The notes below the pieces were generated by a model. It was not told the DNA's origin and made no database searches. It saw nothing but the letters and a program-made list of their open reading frames with translations. Of a stretch of 64,000 nt of DNA, positions 1 through 14,300 are shown one piece after another. The DNA lies in the NCBI RefSeq assembly GCF_040869045.1, contig NC_090322.1, forward strand, positions 83,537,675-83,601,674, in the 5' to 3' direction. The translations under genes and the position numbers were made by a program. The number at the start of each line of letters is the position of its first letter. Within the stretch, counting starts at the first letter, position 1. Source of the DNA: Eurosta solidaginis (taxonomy: Eukaryota; Arthropoda; Insecta; Diptera; Tephritidae).

Positions 1-3000
1 ACGTCGAGTAACCAAAACAAATGCGTTAAACAAATTCCTACACGTTATTTATCAATTTAACTCTAGAATTAAAGGATATACAACGAGAAACAACGTTTGA
101 CAACCTTTAAACAGTTTTAATAACTATCTCAAAAATTGTCGCTCTGATCCAAACAACTGATGAGTTATCTACTCAAATTTGTTGAACAAAACGACTTACG
201 TATTTTAAGCATGCTAACCTTTAGCCCGGTAAGCAAATTAAAAAAAAAAACGCAATATGTAGGCTACACGAGAGCGGAGACGTCGTGTAACCAAAACAAA
301 TGCGTTAAACAAATTCGTACACGTTATTTATCAATTTAACTCTAGAATTAAAGGATATACAACGAGAAACAACGTTTGACAACCTTTAAACAGCTTTAAT
401 AACTATCTCAAAAATTGCCGCTCTGATGCAAACAACTGATGAGTTATCTACTTAAATTTGTTGAACAAAACGACTTACGTATTTTAAGCATGCTAACCTT
501 TAGCCCGGTAAGCAAATTAAAAAAAAAAAACGCAATATCTAGGCTACACGAGAACGGAGACGTCGAGTAACCAAAACAAATGCGTTAAACAAATTCCTAC
601 ACGTTATTTATCAATTTAACTCTAGAATTAAAGGATATACAATGAGAAACAACGTTTGACAACCTTTAAACAGTTTTAATAACTATCTCAAAAATTGTCG
701 CTCTGATGCAAACAACTGATGAGTTATCTACTTAAATTTGTTGAACAAAACGACTTACGTATTTTAAGCATGCTAGCCTTTAGTCCGGTAAGCAAATTAA
801 AAAAAAAACGCAATATGTAGGCTACACGAGAACGGAGACATCGAGTAACCAAAACAAAAGCGTTAAACAAATTCCTACACGTTATTTATCAATTTAACTC
901 TAGAATTAAAGGATATACAACGAGAAACAACGTTTGACAACCTTTAAACAGTTTTAATAACTATCTCAAAAATTGTCGCTCTGATGCAAACAACTGATGA
1001 GTTATCTACTTAAATTTGTTGAACAAAACGACTTACATATTTTAAGAATGCTAACCTTTAGCCCGGTAAGCAAATTAAAAAAAAAACGCAATATGTAGGC
1101 TACACGAGAACGGAGACATCGAGTAACCAAAACATATGCGTTTAACAAATTCGTACACGTTATTTATCAATTTAACTCTAGAATTAAAGGATATACAACG
1201 AGAAACAACGTTTGACAACCTTTAAACAGTTTTAATAACTATCTCAAAAATTGTCGCTCTGATGCAAACAACTGATGAGTTATCTACTTAAATTTGTTGA
1301 ACAAAACGACTTACGTATTTTAAGCATGTTAACCTTTAGTCCGGTAAGCAAATTAAAAAAAAAACGCAATATGTAGGCTACACGAGAACGGAGACGTCGA
1401 GTAACCAAAACAAATGCGTTAAACAAATTCCTACACGTTATTTATCAATTTAACTCTAGAATTAAAGTATATACAACGAGAAACAACGTTTGACAACCTT
1501 TAAACAGTTTTAATAACTATCTCAAAAATTGTCGCTCTGATGCAAACAACTGATGAGTTATCTACTTAAATTTGTTGAACAAAACGACTGACGTATTTTA
1601 AGCATGCTAACCTTTAGCCCGGTAAGCAAATTAAAAAAAAAAACGCAATATGTAGGCTACACGAGAGCGGAGACGTCGAGTAACCAAAACAAATGCGTTA
1701 AACAAATTCGTACACGTTATTTATCAATTTAACTCTAGAATTAAAGGATATACAACGAGAAACAACGTTTGACAACCTTTAAACAGTTTTAATAACTATC
1801 TCAAAAATTGTCGCTCTGATGCAAACAACTGATGAGTTATCTACTTAAATTTGTTGAACAAAACGACTTACGTATTTTAAGCATGCTAACATTTAGCCCG
1901 GTAAGCAAATTAAAAAAAAAACGCAATATGTAGGCTACACGAGAACGGAGACGTCGAGTAACCAAAACAAATGCGTTAAACAAATTCCTACACGTTATTT
2001 ATCAATTTAACTCTATAATTAAAGGATATACAACGAGAAACAACGTTTGACAACCTTTAAACAGTTTTAATAACTATCTCAAAAATTGCCGCTCTGATGC
2101 AAACAACTGATGAGTTATCTACTTAAATTTGTTGAACAAAACGACTTACGTATTTTAAGCATGCTAACCTTTAGTCCGGTAAGCAAATTAAAAAAAAAAC
2201 GCAATATGTAGGCTACACGAGAACGGAGACGTCGAGTAACCAAAACAAATGCGTTAAACAAATTCCTACACGTTATTTATCAATTTAACTCTAGAATTAA
2301 AGTATATACAACGAGAAACAACGTTTGACAACCTTTAAACAGTTTTAATAACTATCTCAAAAATTGTCGCTCTGATGCAAACAACTGATGAGTTATCTAC
2401 TTAAATTTGTTGAACAAAACGACTTACGTATTTTAAGCATGCTAACCTTTAGCCCGGTAAGCAAATTAAAAAAAAACGCAATATGTAGGCTACACGAGAG
2501 CGGAGATGTCGAGTAACCAAAACAAATGCGTTAAACAAATTCGTACACGTTATTTATCAATTTAACTCTAGAATTAAAGGATATACAACGAAAAACAACG
2601 TTTGACAACCTCTAAACAGTTTTAATAACTATCTCAAAAATTGTCGCTCTGATGCAAACAACTGATGAGTTATCTACTTAAATTTGTTGAACAAAACGAC
2701 TTACGTATTTTAAGCATGCTAACCTTTAGCCCGGTAAGCAAATTAAACAAAAAACGCAATATGTAGGCTACACGAGAACGGAGACGTCGAGTAACAAAAA
2801 CAAATGCGTTAAACAAATTCCTACACGTTATTTATCAATTTAACTCTAGAATTAAAGGATATACAACGAGAAACAACGTTTGACAACCTTTAAACAGTTT
2901 TAATAACTATCTCAAAAATTGTCGCTCTGATGCAAACAACTGATGAGTTATCTACTTAAATTTGTTGAACAAAACCACTTACGTATTTTAAGCATGCTAA

Positions 3001-6000
3001 CCTTTAGCCCGGTAAGCAAATTAAAAAAAAACGCAATATGTAGGCTACACGAGAGCGGAGACGTCGAGTAACCAAAACAAATGCGTTAAACAAATTCGTA
3101 CACGTTATTTATCAATTTAAATCTAGAATTAAAGGATATACAACGAGAAACAACGTTTGACAACCTTTAAACAGTTTTAATAACTATCTCAAAAATTGTC
3201 GCTCTGATGCAAACAACTGATGAGTTATCTACTTAAATTTGTTGAACAAAACGACTTACGTATTTTAAGCATGCTAACCTTTAGCCCGGTAAGCAAATTA
3301 AAAAAAAAACGCAATATGTAGGCTACACGAGAACAGAGACGTCGAGTAACCAAAACAAATGCGTTAAACAAATTCCTACACGTTATTTATCAATTTAACT
3401 CTAGAATTAAAGGATATACAACGAGAAACAACGTTTGACAACCTTTAAACAGTTTTAATAACTATCTCAAAAATTGTCGCTCTGATGCAAACAACTGATG
3501 AGTTATCTACTTAAATTTGTTGAACAAAACGACTTACGTATTTTAAGCATGCTAACCTTTAGTCCGGTAAGCAAATTAAAAAAAAAACGCAATATGTAGG
3601 CTACACGAGAACGGAGACGTCGAGTAACCAAAACAAATGCGTTAAGCAAATTCCTACACGTTATTTATCAATTTAACTCTAGAATTAAAGGATATACAAC
3701 GAGAAACAACGTTTGACAACCTTTAAACAGTTTTAATAATTATCTCAAAAATTGTCGCTCTGATGCAAACAACTGATGAGTTATCTACTTAAATTTGTTG
3801 AACAAAAAGACTTACGTATTTTAAGCATTCTAACCTTTAGCCCGGTAAGCAAATTAAAAAAAAAACGCAATATGTAGGCTACACGAGAACGGAGACGTCG
3901 AGTAACCAAAACAAATGCATTAAACAAATTCGTACACGTTATTTATCAATTTAACTCTAGAATTAAAGGATATACAACGAGAAACAACGTTTGACAACCT
4001 TTAAACAGTTTTAATAACTATCTCAAAAATTGTCGCTCTGATGCAAACAACTGATGAGTTATCTACTTAAATTTGTTGAACAAAACGACTTACGTATTTT
4101 AAGCATGCTAACCTTTAGTCCGGTAAGCAAATTAAAAAAAAAAAACGCAATATGTAGGCTACACGAGAACGGAGACGTCGAGTAACCAAAACAAATGCGT
4201 TAAACAAATTCCTACACGTTATTTATCAATTTAACTCTAGAATTAAAGGATATACAACGAGAAACAACGTTTGACAACCTTTAAACAGTTTTAATAACTA
4301 TCTCAAAAATTGTCGCTCTGATGCAAACAACTGATGAGTTATCTACTTAAATTTGTTGAACAAAACGACTTACGTATTTTAAGCATGCTAACCTTTAGCC
4401 CAGTAAGCAAATTAAAAAAAAACGCAATATGTAGGCTACACGAGAACGGAGACGTCGAGTAACCAAAACAAATGCGTTAATCAAATTCGTACACGTTATT
4501 TATCAATTTAACTCTAGAATTAAAGGATATACAACGAGAAACAACGTTTGACAACCTTTAAACAGTTTTAATAACTATCTCAAAAATTGTCGCTCTGATG
4601 CAAACAACTGATGAGTTATCTACTTAAATTTGTTGAACAAAACGACTTACGTATTTTAAGCATGCTAACCTTTAGCCCGGTAAGCAAATTAAAAAAAAAA
4701 CGCAATATGTAGGCTACACGAGAACGGAGACGTCGAGTAACCAAAACAAATGCGTTAAACAAATTCGTACACGTTATTTATCAATTTAACTCTAGAATTA
4801 AAGGATATACAACGAGAAACAACGTTTGACAACCTTTAAACAGTTTTAATAACTATCTCAAAAATTGTCGCTCTGATGCAAACAACTGCTGAGTTATCTA
4901 CTCAAATTTGTTGAACAAAACGACTTACGTATTTTAAACATGTTAACCTTTAGCCCGGTAAGCAAATTAAAAAAAAAAACGCAATATGTAGGCTACACGA
5001 GAACGGAGACGTCGAGTAACCAAAACAAATGCGTTAAACAAATTCCTACACGTTATTTATCAATTTAACTCTAGAATTAAAGGATATACAACGAGAAACA
5101 ACGTTTGACAACCTTTAAACAGTTTTAATAACTATCTCAAAAATTGTCGCTCTGATGCAAACAACTGATGAGTTATCTACTTAAATTTGTTGAACAAAAC
5201 GACTTACGTATTTTAAGCATGCTAACCTTTAGCCCGGTAAGCAAATTAAAAAAAAAACGCAATATGTACGCTACACGAGAACGGAGACGTCGAGTAATCA
5301 AAACAAATGCGTTAAACAAATTCGTACACGTTATTTATCAATTTAACTCTAGAATTAAAGGATATACAACGAGAAACAACGTTTGACAACCTTTAAACAG
5401 TTTTAATAACTATCTCAAAAATTGTCGCTCTGATGCAAACAACTGATGAGTTATCTACTTAAATTTGTTGAACAAAACGAGTTACGTATTTTAAGCATGC
5501 TAACCTTTAGCCCGGTAAGCAAATTAAAAAAAAAACGCAATATGTAGGCTACACGAGAACGGAGACGTCGAGTAACCAAAACAAATGCGTTAAACAAATT
5601 CGTACACGTTATTTATCAATTTAACTCTAGAATTAAAGGATATGCAACGAGAAACAACGTCTGACAACCTTTAAACAGTTTTAATAACTATCTCAAAAAT
5701 TGTCGCTCTGATGCAAACAACTGATGAGTTATCTACTTAAATTTGTTGAACAAAACGACTTACGTATTTTAAGCATGCTAACCTTTAGCCCGGTAAGCAA
5801 ATTAAAAAAAAAACGCAATATGTAGGCTACACGAGAACGGAGACGTCGAGTAACCAAAACAAATGCGTTAAACAAATTCGTACACATTATTTATCAATTT
5901 AACTCTAGAATTAAAGGATATACAACGAGAAACAACGTTTGACAACCTTTAAACAGTTTTAATAACTATCTCAAAAATTGTAGCTCTGATGCAAACAACT

Positions 6001-8600
6001 GATAAGTTATCTACTTAAATTTGTTGAACAAAACGACTTACGTATTTTAAGCATGCTAACCTTTAGCCCGGTAAGCAAATTAAAAAAAAAAACTCAATAT
6101 GTAGGCTACACGAGAGCGGAGACGTCGAGTAACCAAAACAAATGCGTTAAACAAATTCGTACACGTTATTTATCAATTTAACTCTAGAATTAAAGGATAT
6201 ACAACGAGAAACAACGTTTGACAACCTTTAAACAGTTTTAGTAACTATCTCAAAAATTGTCGTTCTGATGCAAACAACTGATGAGTTATATACTTAAATT
6301 TGTTGAACAAAACGACTTACGTATTTTAAGCATGCTAACCTTTAGCCCGGTAAGCAAATTAAAAAAAAGAACGCAATATGTAGGCTACACGAGAGCGGAG
6401 ACGTCGAGTAACCAAAACAAATGCGTTAAACAAATTCGTACACGTTATTTATCAATTTAACTCTAGAATTAAAGGATATACACCGAGAAACAACGTTTGA
6501 CAACCTTTAAACAGTTTTAATAACTATCTCAAAAATTGTCGCTCTGATGCAAACAACTGATGAGTTATCTACTTAAATTTGTTGAACAAAACGACTTACG
6601 TATTTTAAGCATGCTAACCTTTAGCCCGGTAAGCAAATTAAAAAAAAAACGCAATATGTAGGCTACACGAGAACGGAGACGTCGAGTAACCAAAACAAAT
6701 GCGTTAAACAAATTCCTACACGTTATTTATCAATGTATCTCTAGAATTAAAGGATATACAACGAGAAACAACGTTTGACAACCTTTAAACAGTTTTAATA
6801 ACTATCTCAAAAATTGTCGCTCTGATGCAAACAACTGATGAGTTATCTACTTAAATTTGTTGAACAAAACGACTTACGTATTTTAAGCATGCTAACCTTT
6901 AGCCCGGTAAGCAAATTAAAAAAAAAACGCAATATGTAGGCTACACGAGAGCGGAGACGTCGAGTAACCAAAACAAATGCGTTAAACAAATTCGTACACG
7001 TTATTTATCAATTTAACTCTAGAATTAGAGGATATACAACGAGAAACAACGTTTGACAACCTTTAAACAGTTTTAATAACTATCTCAAAAATTGTCGCTC
7101 TGATGCAAACAACTGATGAGTTATCTACTTAAATTTGTTGAACAAAACGACTTACGTATTTTAAGCATGCTAACCTTTAGTCCGGTAAGCAAAGTAAAAA
7201 AAAAAAAAACGCAATATGTAGGCTACACGAGAACGGAGACGTCGAGTAACCATAACAAATGCGTTAAACAAATTCCTACACGTTATTTATCAATTTAACT
7301 CTAGAATTAAAGGATATACAACGAGAAACAACGTTTGAAAACCTTTAAACAGTTTTAATAACTATCTCAAAAATTGTCGCTCTGATGCAAACAACTGATG
7401 AGTTATCTACTTAAATTTGTTGAACAAAACGACTTACGTATTTTAAGCATTCTAACCTTTAGCCCGGTAAGCAAATTAAAAAAAAAACGCAATATGTAGG
7501 CTACACGAGAACGGAGACGTCGAGTAACCAAAACAAATGCGTTAAACAAATTCGTACACGTTATTTATCAATTTAACTCTAGAATTAAAGGATATACAAC
7601 GAGAAACAACGTTTGACAACCTTTAAACAGTTTTAATAACTATCTCAAAAATTGTCGCTCTGATGCAAACAACTGATGAGTTATCTACTTAAATTTGTTG
7701 AACAAAACGACTTACGTATTTTAAGCATGCTAACCTTTAGTCCGGTAAGCAAATTAAAAAAAAAACGCAATATGTAGGCTACACGAGAACGGAGACGTCG
7801 AGTAACCAAAACAAATGGGTTAAACAAATTCCTACACGTTATTTATCAATTTAACTCTAGAATTAAAGGATATACAACGAGAAACAACGTTTGACAACCT
7901 TTAAACAGTTTTAATAACTATCTCAAAAATTGTCGCTCTGATGCAAACAACTGATGAGTTATCTACTTAAATTTGTTGAACAAAACGACTTACGTATTTT
8001 AAGCATGCTAACCTTTAGCCCGGTAAGCAAATTAAAAAAAAAACGCAATATGTAGGCTACACGAGAGCGGAGACGTCGAGTAACCAAAACAAATGCGTTA
8101 AACAAATTCGTACACGTTATTTATCAATTTAACTCTAGAATTAAAGGATATACAACGAGAAACAACGTTTGACAACCTTTAAACAGTTTTAATAACTATC
8201 TTAAAAATTGTCGCTCTGATGCAAACAACTGATGAGTTATCTACTTAAATTTGTTGAACAAAACGACTTACGTATTTTAAGCATGCTAACCTTTAGCCCG
8301 GTAAGCAAATTAAAAAAAAAACGCAATATGTAGGCTACACGAGAACGGAGACGTCGAGTAACCAAAACAAATGCGTTAAACAAATTCGTACACGTTATTT
8401 ATCAATTTAACTCTAGAATTAAAGGATATCCAACGAGAAACAACGTTTGACAACCTTTAAACAGTTTTAATAACTATCTCAAAAATTGTCGCTCTGATGC
8501 AAACAACTGATGAGTTATCTACTTAAATTTGTTGAACAAAACGACTTACGTATTTTAAGCATGCTAACCTTTAGCCCGGTAAGCAAATTAAAAAAAAAAC
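1..8600 (+). repeat. Array sub-region with two alternating monomer types
   Basis: Two linked variant sites define the types: AGAGCGG paired with TTCGTACAC downstream (type A), and AGAACGG paired with TTCCTACAC (type B). From the left edge the downstream box reads CCT, CGT, CCT, CCT, CGT, CCT, CGT, CCT, CCT, CGT, CCT, CGT, so an A/B alternation is visible but imperfect. Mixed AGAACGG/CGT units also occur, for example near 1118, 3900 and 4740. This is what a decaying dimeric higher-order repeat looks like. A small 3-unit similarity is suggested by AGTATATAC replacing GGATATAC at both about 1466 and 2301 (835 bp apart). There is no gene in the stretch. Confidence 0.75.
560..837 (+). repeat. Representative satellite monomer (type B, AGAACGG/TTCCTACAC)
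   Basis: One 278 bp unit given as a reference map. GACGTC (AatII-type palindrome) straddles its start. The TTCCTACACG variant box is at about 593-602. A 16 bp imperfect palindrome centred on TCTAGA is at 616-631 (14 of 16 positions symmetric). CTGATGAG is at 716-723. A perfect 13 bp dyad, TTTGTTGAACAAA, is at 737-749. GCATGC follows at about 768, AGTCCGGTAAGC at about 782, and the A-tract (10 A) at 799-808. Most other monomers carry AGCCCGG where this one has AGTCCGG, and GCTAACC where this one has GCTAGCC. The phase chosen here is arbitrary, because a circularly permuted tandem repeat has no natural start. Confidence 0.9.
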
Positions 8601-11385
8601 GCAATATGTAGGCTACACGAGAGCGGAGACGTCGAGTAACCAAAACAAATGCGTTAAACAAATTCGTACACGTTATTTATCAATTTAACTCTAGAATTAA
8701 AGGATATACAACGAGAAACAACGTTTGACAACCTTTAAACAGTTTTAATAACTATCTCAAAAATTGTCGCTCTGATGCAAACAACTGATGAGTTATCTAC
8801 TTAAATTTGTTGAACAAAACGACTTACGTATTTTAAGCATGCTAACCTTTAGCCCGGTAAGCAAATTAAAAAAAAAACGCAATATGTAGGCTACACGAGA
8901 ACGGGGACGTCGAGTAACCAAAACAAATGCGTTAAACAAATTCCTACACGTTATTTATCAATTTAACTCTAGAATTAAAGGATATACAACGAGAAACAAC
9001 GTTTGACAACCTTTAAACAGTTTTAATAACTATCTCAAAAATTGTCGCTCTGATGCAAACAACTGATGAGTTATCTACTTAAATTTGTTGAACAAAACGA
9101 CTTACGTATTTTAAGCATGCTAACCTTTAGCCCGGTAAGCAAATTAAAAAAAAAAACGCAATATGTAGGCTACACGAGAGCGGAGACGTCGAGTAACCAA
9201 AACAAATGCGTTAAACAAATTCCTACACGTTATTTATCAATTTAACTCTAGAATTAAAGGATATACAACGAGAAACAACGTTTGACAACCTTTAAACAGT
9301 TTTAATAACTATCTCAAAAATTGTCGCTCTGATGCAAACAACTGATGAGTTATCTACTTAAATTTGTTGAACAAAACGACTTACGTATTTTAAGCATTCT
9401 AACCTTTAGCCCGGTAAGCAAATTAAAAAAAAAACGCAATATGTAGGCTACACGAGAACGGAGACGTCGAGTAACCAAAACAAATGCGTTAAACAAATTC
9501 CTACACGTTATTTATCAATTTAACTCTAGAATTAAAGGATATACAACGAGAAACAACGTTTGACAACCTTTAAACAGTTTTAATAACTATCTCAAAAATT
9601 GTCGCTCTGATGCAAACAACTGATGAGTTATCTACTTAAATTTGTTGAACAAAACGACTTACGTATTTTAAGCATGCTAACATTTAGCCCGGTAAGCAAA
9701 TTAAAAAAAAAACGCAATATGTAGGCTACACGAGAGCGGAGACGTCGAGTAACCAAAACAAATGCGTTAAACAAATTCGTACACGTTATTTATCAATTTA
9801 ACTCTAGAATTAAAGGATATACAACGAGAAACAACGTTTGACAACCTTTAAACAGTTTTAATAACTATCTCAAAAATTGTCGCTCTGATGCAAACAACTG
9901 ATGAGTTATCTACTTAAATTTGTTGAACAAAACGACTTACGTATTTTAAGCATGCTAACCTTTAGCCCGGTAAGCAAATTAAAAAAAAAACGCAATATGT
10001 AGGCTACACGAGAGCGGAGACGTCGAGTAACCAAAACAAATGCGTTAAACAAATTCGTACACGTTATTTATCAATTTAACTCTAGAATTAAAGGATATAC
10101 AACGAGAAACAACGTTTGACAACCTTTAAACAGTTTTAATAACTATCTCAAAAATTGTCGCTCTGATGCAAACAACTGATGAGTTATCTACTTAAATTTG
10201 TTGAACAAAACGACTTACGTATTTTAAGCATGCTAACCTTTAGCCCGGTAAGCAAATTAAAAAAAAAACGCAATATGTAGGCTACACGAGAACGGAGACG
10301 TCGAGTAACCAAAACAAATGCGTTAAACAAATTCCTACACGTTATTTATCAATTTAACTCTAGAATTAAAGGATATACAACGAGAAACAACGTTTGACAA
10401 CCTTTAAACAGTTTTAATAACTATCTCAAAAATTGTCGCTCTGATGCAAACAACTGATGAGTTATCTACTTAAATTTGTTGAACAAAACGACTTACGTAT
10501 TTTAAGCATGCTAACCTTTAGCCCGGTAAGCAAATTAAAAAAAAAAACGCAATATGTAGGCTACACGAGAGCGGAGACGTCGAGTAACCAAAACAAATGC
10601 GTTAAACAAATTCCTACACGTTATTTATCAATTTAACTCTAGAATTAAAGGATATACAACGAGAAACAACGTTTGACAACCTTTAAACAGTTTTAATAAC
10701 TATCTCAAAAATTGTCGCTCTGATGCAAACAACTGATGAGTTATCTACTTAAATTTGTTGAACAAAACGACTTACGTATTTTAAGCATTCTAACCTTTAG
10801 CCCGGTAAGCAAATTAAAAAAAAAACGCAATATGTAGGCTACACGAGAACGGAGACGTCGAGTAACCAAAACAAATGCGTTAAACAAATTCCTACACGTT
10901 ATTTATCAATTTAACTCTAGAATTAAAGGATATACAACGAGAAACAACGTTTGACAACCTTTAAACAGTTTTAATAACTATCTCAAAAATTGTCGCTCTG
11001 ATGCAAACAACTGATGAGTTATCTACTTAAATTTGTTGAACAAAACGACTTACGTATTTTAAGCATGCTAACATTTAGCCCGGTAAGCAAATTAAAAAAA
11101 AAACGCAATATGTAGGCTACACGAGAGCGGAGACGTCGAGTAACCAAAACAAATGCGTTAAACAAATTCGTACACGTTATTTATCAATTTAACTCTAGAA
11201 TTAAAGGATATACAACGAGAAACAACGTTTGACAACCTTTAAACAGTTTTAATAACTATCTCAAAAATTGTCGCTCTGATGCAAACAACTGATGAGTTAT
11301 CTACTTAAATTTGTTGAACAAAACGACTTACGTATTTTAAGCATGCTAACCTTTAGCCCGGTAAGCAAATTAAAAAAAAAAACGC
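8600..11385 (+). repeat. Tandem duplication of a 5-monomer block (~1391 bp unit)
   Basis: Two adjacent blocks share private markers at a constant offset of 1391 bp. The landmark ACGTCG of the first unit is at 8629 and 10020. A rare AGAGCGG unit with TTCCTACAC lies at about 9180 and 10570. AAGCATTCT replaces AAGCATGCT at about 9392 and 10783, and CTAACATTTAGC replaces CTAACCTTTAGC in the next unit of both blocks. One difference seen is ACGGGGACG (about 8903) against ACGGAGACG in the second copy. Such near-identity over five units means a very recent unequal exchange or an equivalent duplication. The edges are accurate to about one monomer. Confidence 0.85.
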
Positions 11386-14300
11386 AATATGTAGGCTACA
11401 CGAGAACGGAGACGTCGAGTAACCAAAACAAATGCGTTAAACAAATTCCTACACGTTATTTATCAATTTAACTCTAGAATTAAAGGATATACAACGAGAA
11501 ACAACGTTTGACAACCTTTAAACAGTTTTAATAACTATCTCAAAAATTGTCGCTCTGATGCAAACAACTGATGAGTTATCTACTTAAATTTGTTGAACAA
11601 AACGACTTACGTATTTTAAGCATGCTAACCTTTAGCCCGGTAAGGAAATTAAAAAAAAAAACGCAATATGTAGGCTACACGAGAGCGGAGACGTCGAGTA
11701 ACCAAAACAAATGCGTTAAACAAATTCGTACACGTTATTTATCAATTTAACTCTAGAATTAAAGGATATACAACGAGAAACAACGTTTGACAACCTTTAA
11801 ACAGTTTTAATAACTATCTCAAAAATTGTCGCTCTGATGCAAACAACTGATGAGTTATCTACTTAAATTTGTTGAACAAAACGACTTACGTATTTTAAGC
11901 ATGCTAACCTTTAGCACGGTAAGCAAATTAAAAAAAAAAAACGCAATATGTAGGCTACACGAGAGCGGAGACGTCGAGTAACCAAAACAAATGCGTTAAA
12001 CAAATTCGTACACGTTATTTATCAATTTAACTCTAGAATTAAAGGATACACAACGAGAAACAACGTTTGACAACCTTTAAACAGTTTTAATAACTATCTC
12101 AAAAATTGTCGCTCTGATGCAAACAACTGATGAGTTATCTACTTAAATTTGTTGAACAAAACGACTTACGTATTTTAAGCATGCTAACCTTTAGCCCGGT
12201 AAGCAAATTAAAAAAAAACGCAATATTTAGGCTACACGAGAACGGAGACGTCGAGTAACCAAAACAAATGCGTTAAACAAATTCCTACACGTTATTTATC
12301 AATTTAACTCTAGAATTAAAGGATATACAACGAGAAACAACGTTTGACAACCTTTAAACAGTTTTAATAACTATCTCAAAAATTGTCGCTCTGATGCAAA
12401 CAACTGATGAGTTATCTACTTAAATTTGTTGAACAAAACGACTTACGTATTTTAAGCATGCTAACCTTTAGCCCGGTAAGCAAATTCAAAAAAAAAACGC
12501 AATATGTAGGCTACACGAGAACGGAGACGTCGAGTAACCAAAACAAATGCATTAAACAAATTCCTACACGTTATTTATCAATTTAACTCTAGAATTAAAG
12601 GATATACAACGAGAAACAACGTTTGACAACCTTTAAACAGTTTTAATAACTATCTCAAAAATTGTCGCTCTGATGCAAACAACTGATGAGTTATCTACTT
12701 AAATTTGTTGAACAAAACGACTTACGTATTTTAAGCATGCTAACCTTTAGCCCGGTAAGCAAATTAAAAAAAAAACGCAATATGTAGGCTACACGAGAGC
12801 GGAGACGTCGAGTAACCAAAACAAATGCGTTAAACAAATTCGTACACGTTATTTATCAATTTAACTCTAGAATTAAAGGATATACAACGAGAAACAACGT
12901 TTGACAACCTTTAAATAGTTTTAATAACTATCTCAAAAATTGTCGCTCTGATGCAAACAACTGATGAGTTATCTACTTAAATTTGTTGAACAAAACGACT
13001 TACGTATTTTAAGCATGCTAACCTTTAGCCCGGTAAGCAAATTCAAAAAAAAAACGCAATATGTAGGCTACACGAGAACGGAGACGTCGAGTAACCAAAA
13101 CAAATGCGTTAAACAAATTCCTACACGTTATTTATCAATTTAACTCTAGAATTAAAGGATATACAACGAGAAACAACGTTTGACAACCTTTAAACAGTTT
13201 TAATAACTATCTCAAAAATTGTCGCTCTGATGCAAACAACTGATGAGTTATCTACTTAAATTTGTTGAACAAAACGACTTACGTATTTTAAGCATGCTAA
13301 CCTTTAGCCCGGTAAGCAAATTAAAAAAAAAACGCAATATGTAGGCTACACGAGAGCGGAGACGTCGAGTAACCAAAACAAATGCGTTAAACAAATTCGT
13401 ACACGTTATTTATCAATTTAACTCTAGAATTAAAGGATATACAACGAGAAACAACGTTTGACAACCTTTAAACAGTTTTAATAACTATCTCAAAAATTGT
13501 CGCTCTGATGCAAACAACTGATGAGTTATCTACTTAAATTTGTTGAACAAAACGACTTACGTTTTTTAAGCATGCTAACCTTTAGCCCGGTAAGCAAATT
13601 AAAAAAAAAAACGCAATATGTAGGCTACACGAGAACGGAGACGTCGAGTAACCAAAACAAATGCGTTAAACAAATTCCTACACGTTATTTATCAATTTAA
13701 CTGTAGAATTAAAGGATATACAACGAGAAACAACGTTTGACAACCTTTAAACAGTTTTAATAACTATCTCAAAAGTTGTCGCTCTGATGCAAACAACTGA
13801 TGAGTTATCTACTTAAATTTGTTGAACAAAACGACTTACGTATTTTAAGCATTCTAACCTTTAGCCCGGTAAGCAAATTAAAAAAAAAACGCAATATGTA
13901 GGCTACACGAGAACGGAGACGTCGAGTAACCAAAACAAATGCGTTACACAAATTCCTACACGTTATTTATCAATTTAACTCTAGAATTAAAAGATTTATA
14001 CAACGAGAAACAACGTTTGACAACCTTTAAACAGTTTTAATAACTATCTCAAAAATTGTCGCTCTGATGCAAACAACTGATGAGTTATCTACTTAATTTT
14101 GTTGAACAAAACGACTTACGTATTTTAAGCATGCTAACCTTTAGCCCGGTAAGCAAATTCAAAAAAAAACGCAATATGTAGGCTAAACGAGAACGGAGAC
14201 GTCGAGTAACCAAAACAAATGCGTTAAACAAATTCCTACACGTTATTTATCAATTTAACTCTAGAATTAAAGGATATACAACGAGAAACAACGTTTGACA

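Noticed and set aside
580..610. CENP-B-box-like site around TTCGTACACGTTATT in type A units
   Set aside because: The required CGGG part is absent, and half of the units have TTCCTACAC instead. It is not supported as a centromere protein box.
716..723. CTGATGAG in each monomer as the core of a hammerhead ribozyme
   Set aside because: Some satellites do encode hammerheads, but here no GAAA box follows after a convincing stem II, and the nearest GAGAAAC lies far away. Common variants CTGCTGAG and CTGATTAG also break the core.
5168..5386. Repeated small open frame beginning MSYLLKFVEQND in many monomers (also near 7116, 16041, 28258, 49753, 51422, 55863, 63652)
   Set aside because: It is the same satellite segment read in one frame. 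It stays open only where A-tract length and small changes happen to avoid a stop, and its C-terminal part changes frame from unit to unit. There is no sign of selection for protein.
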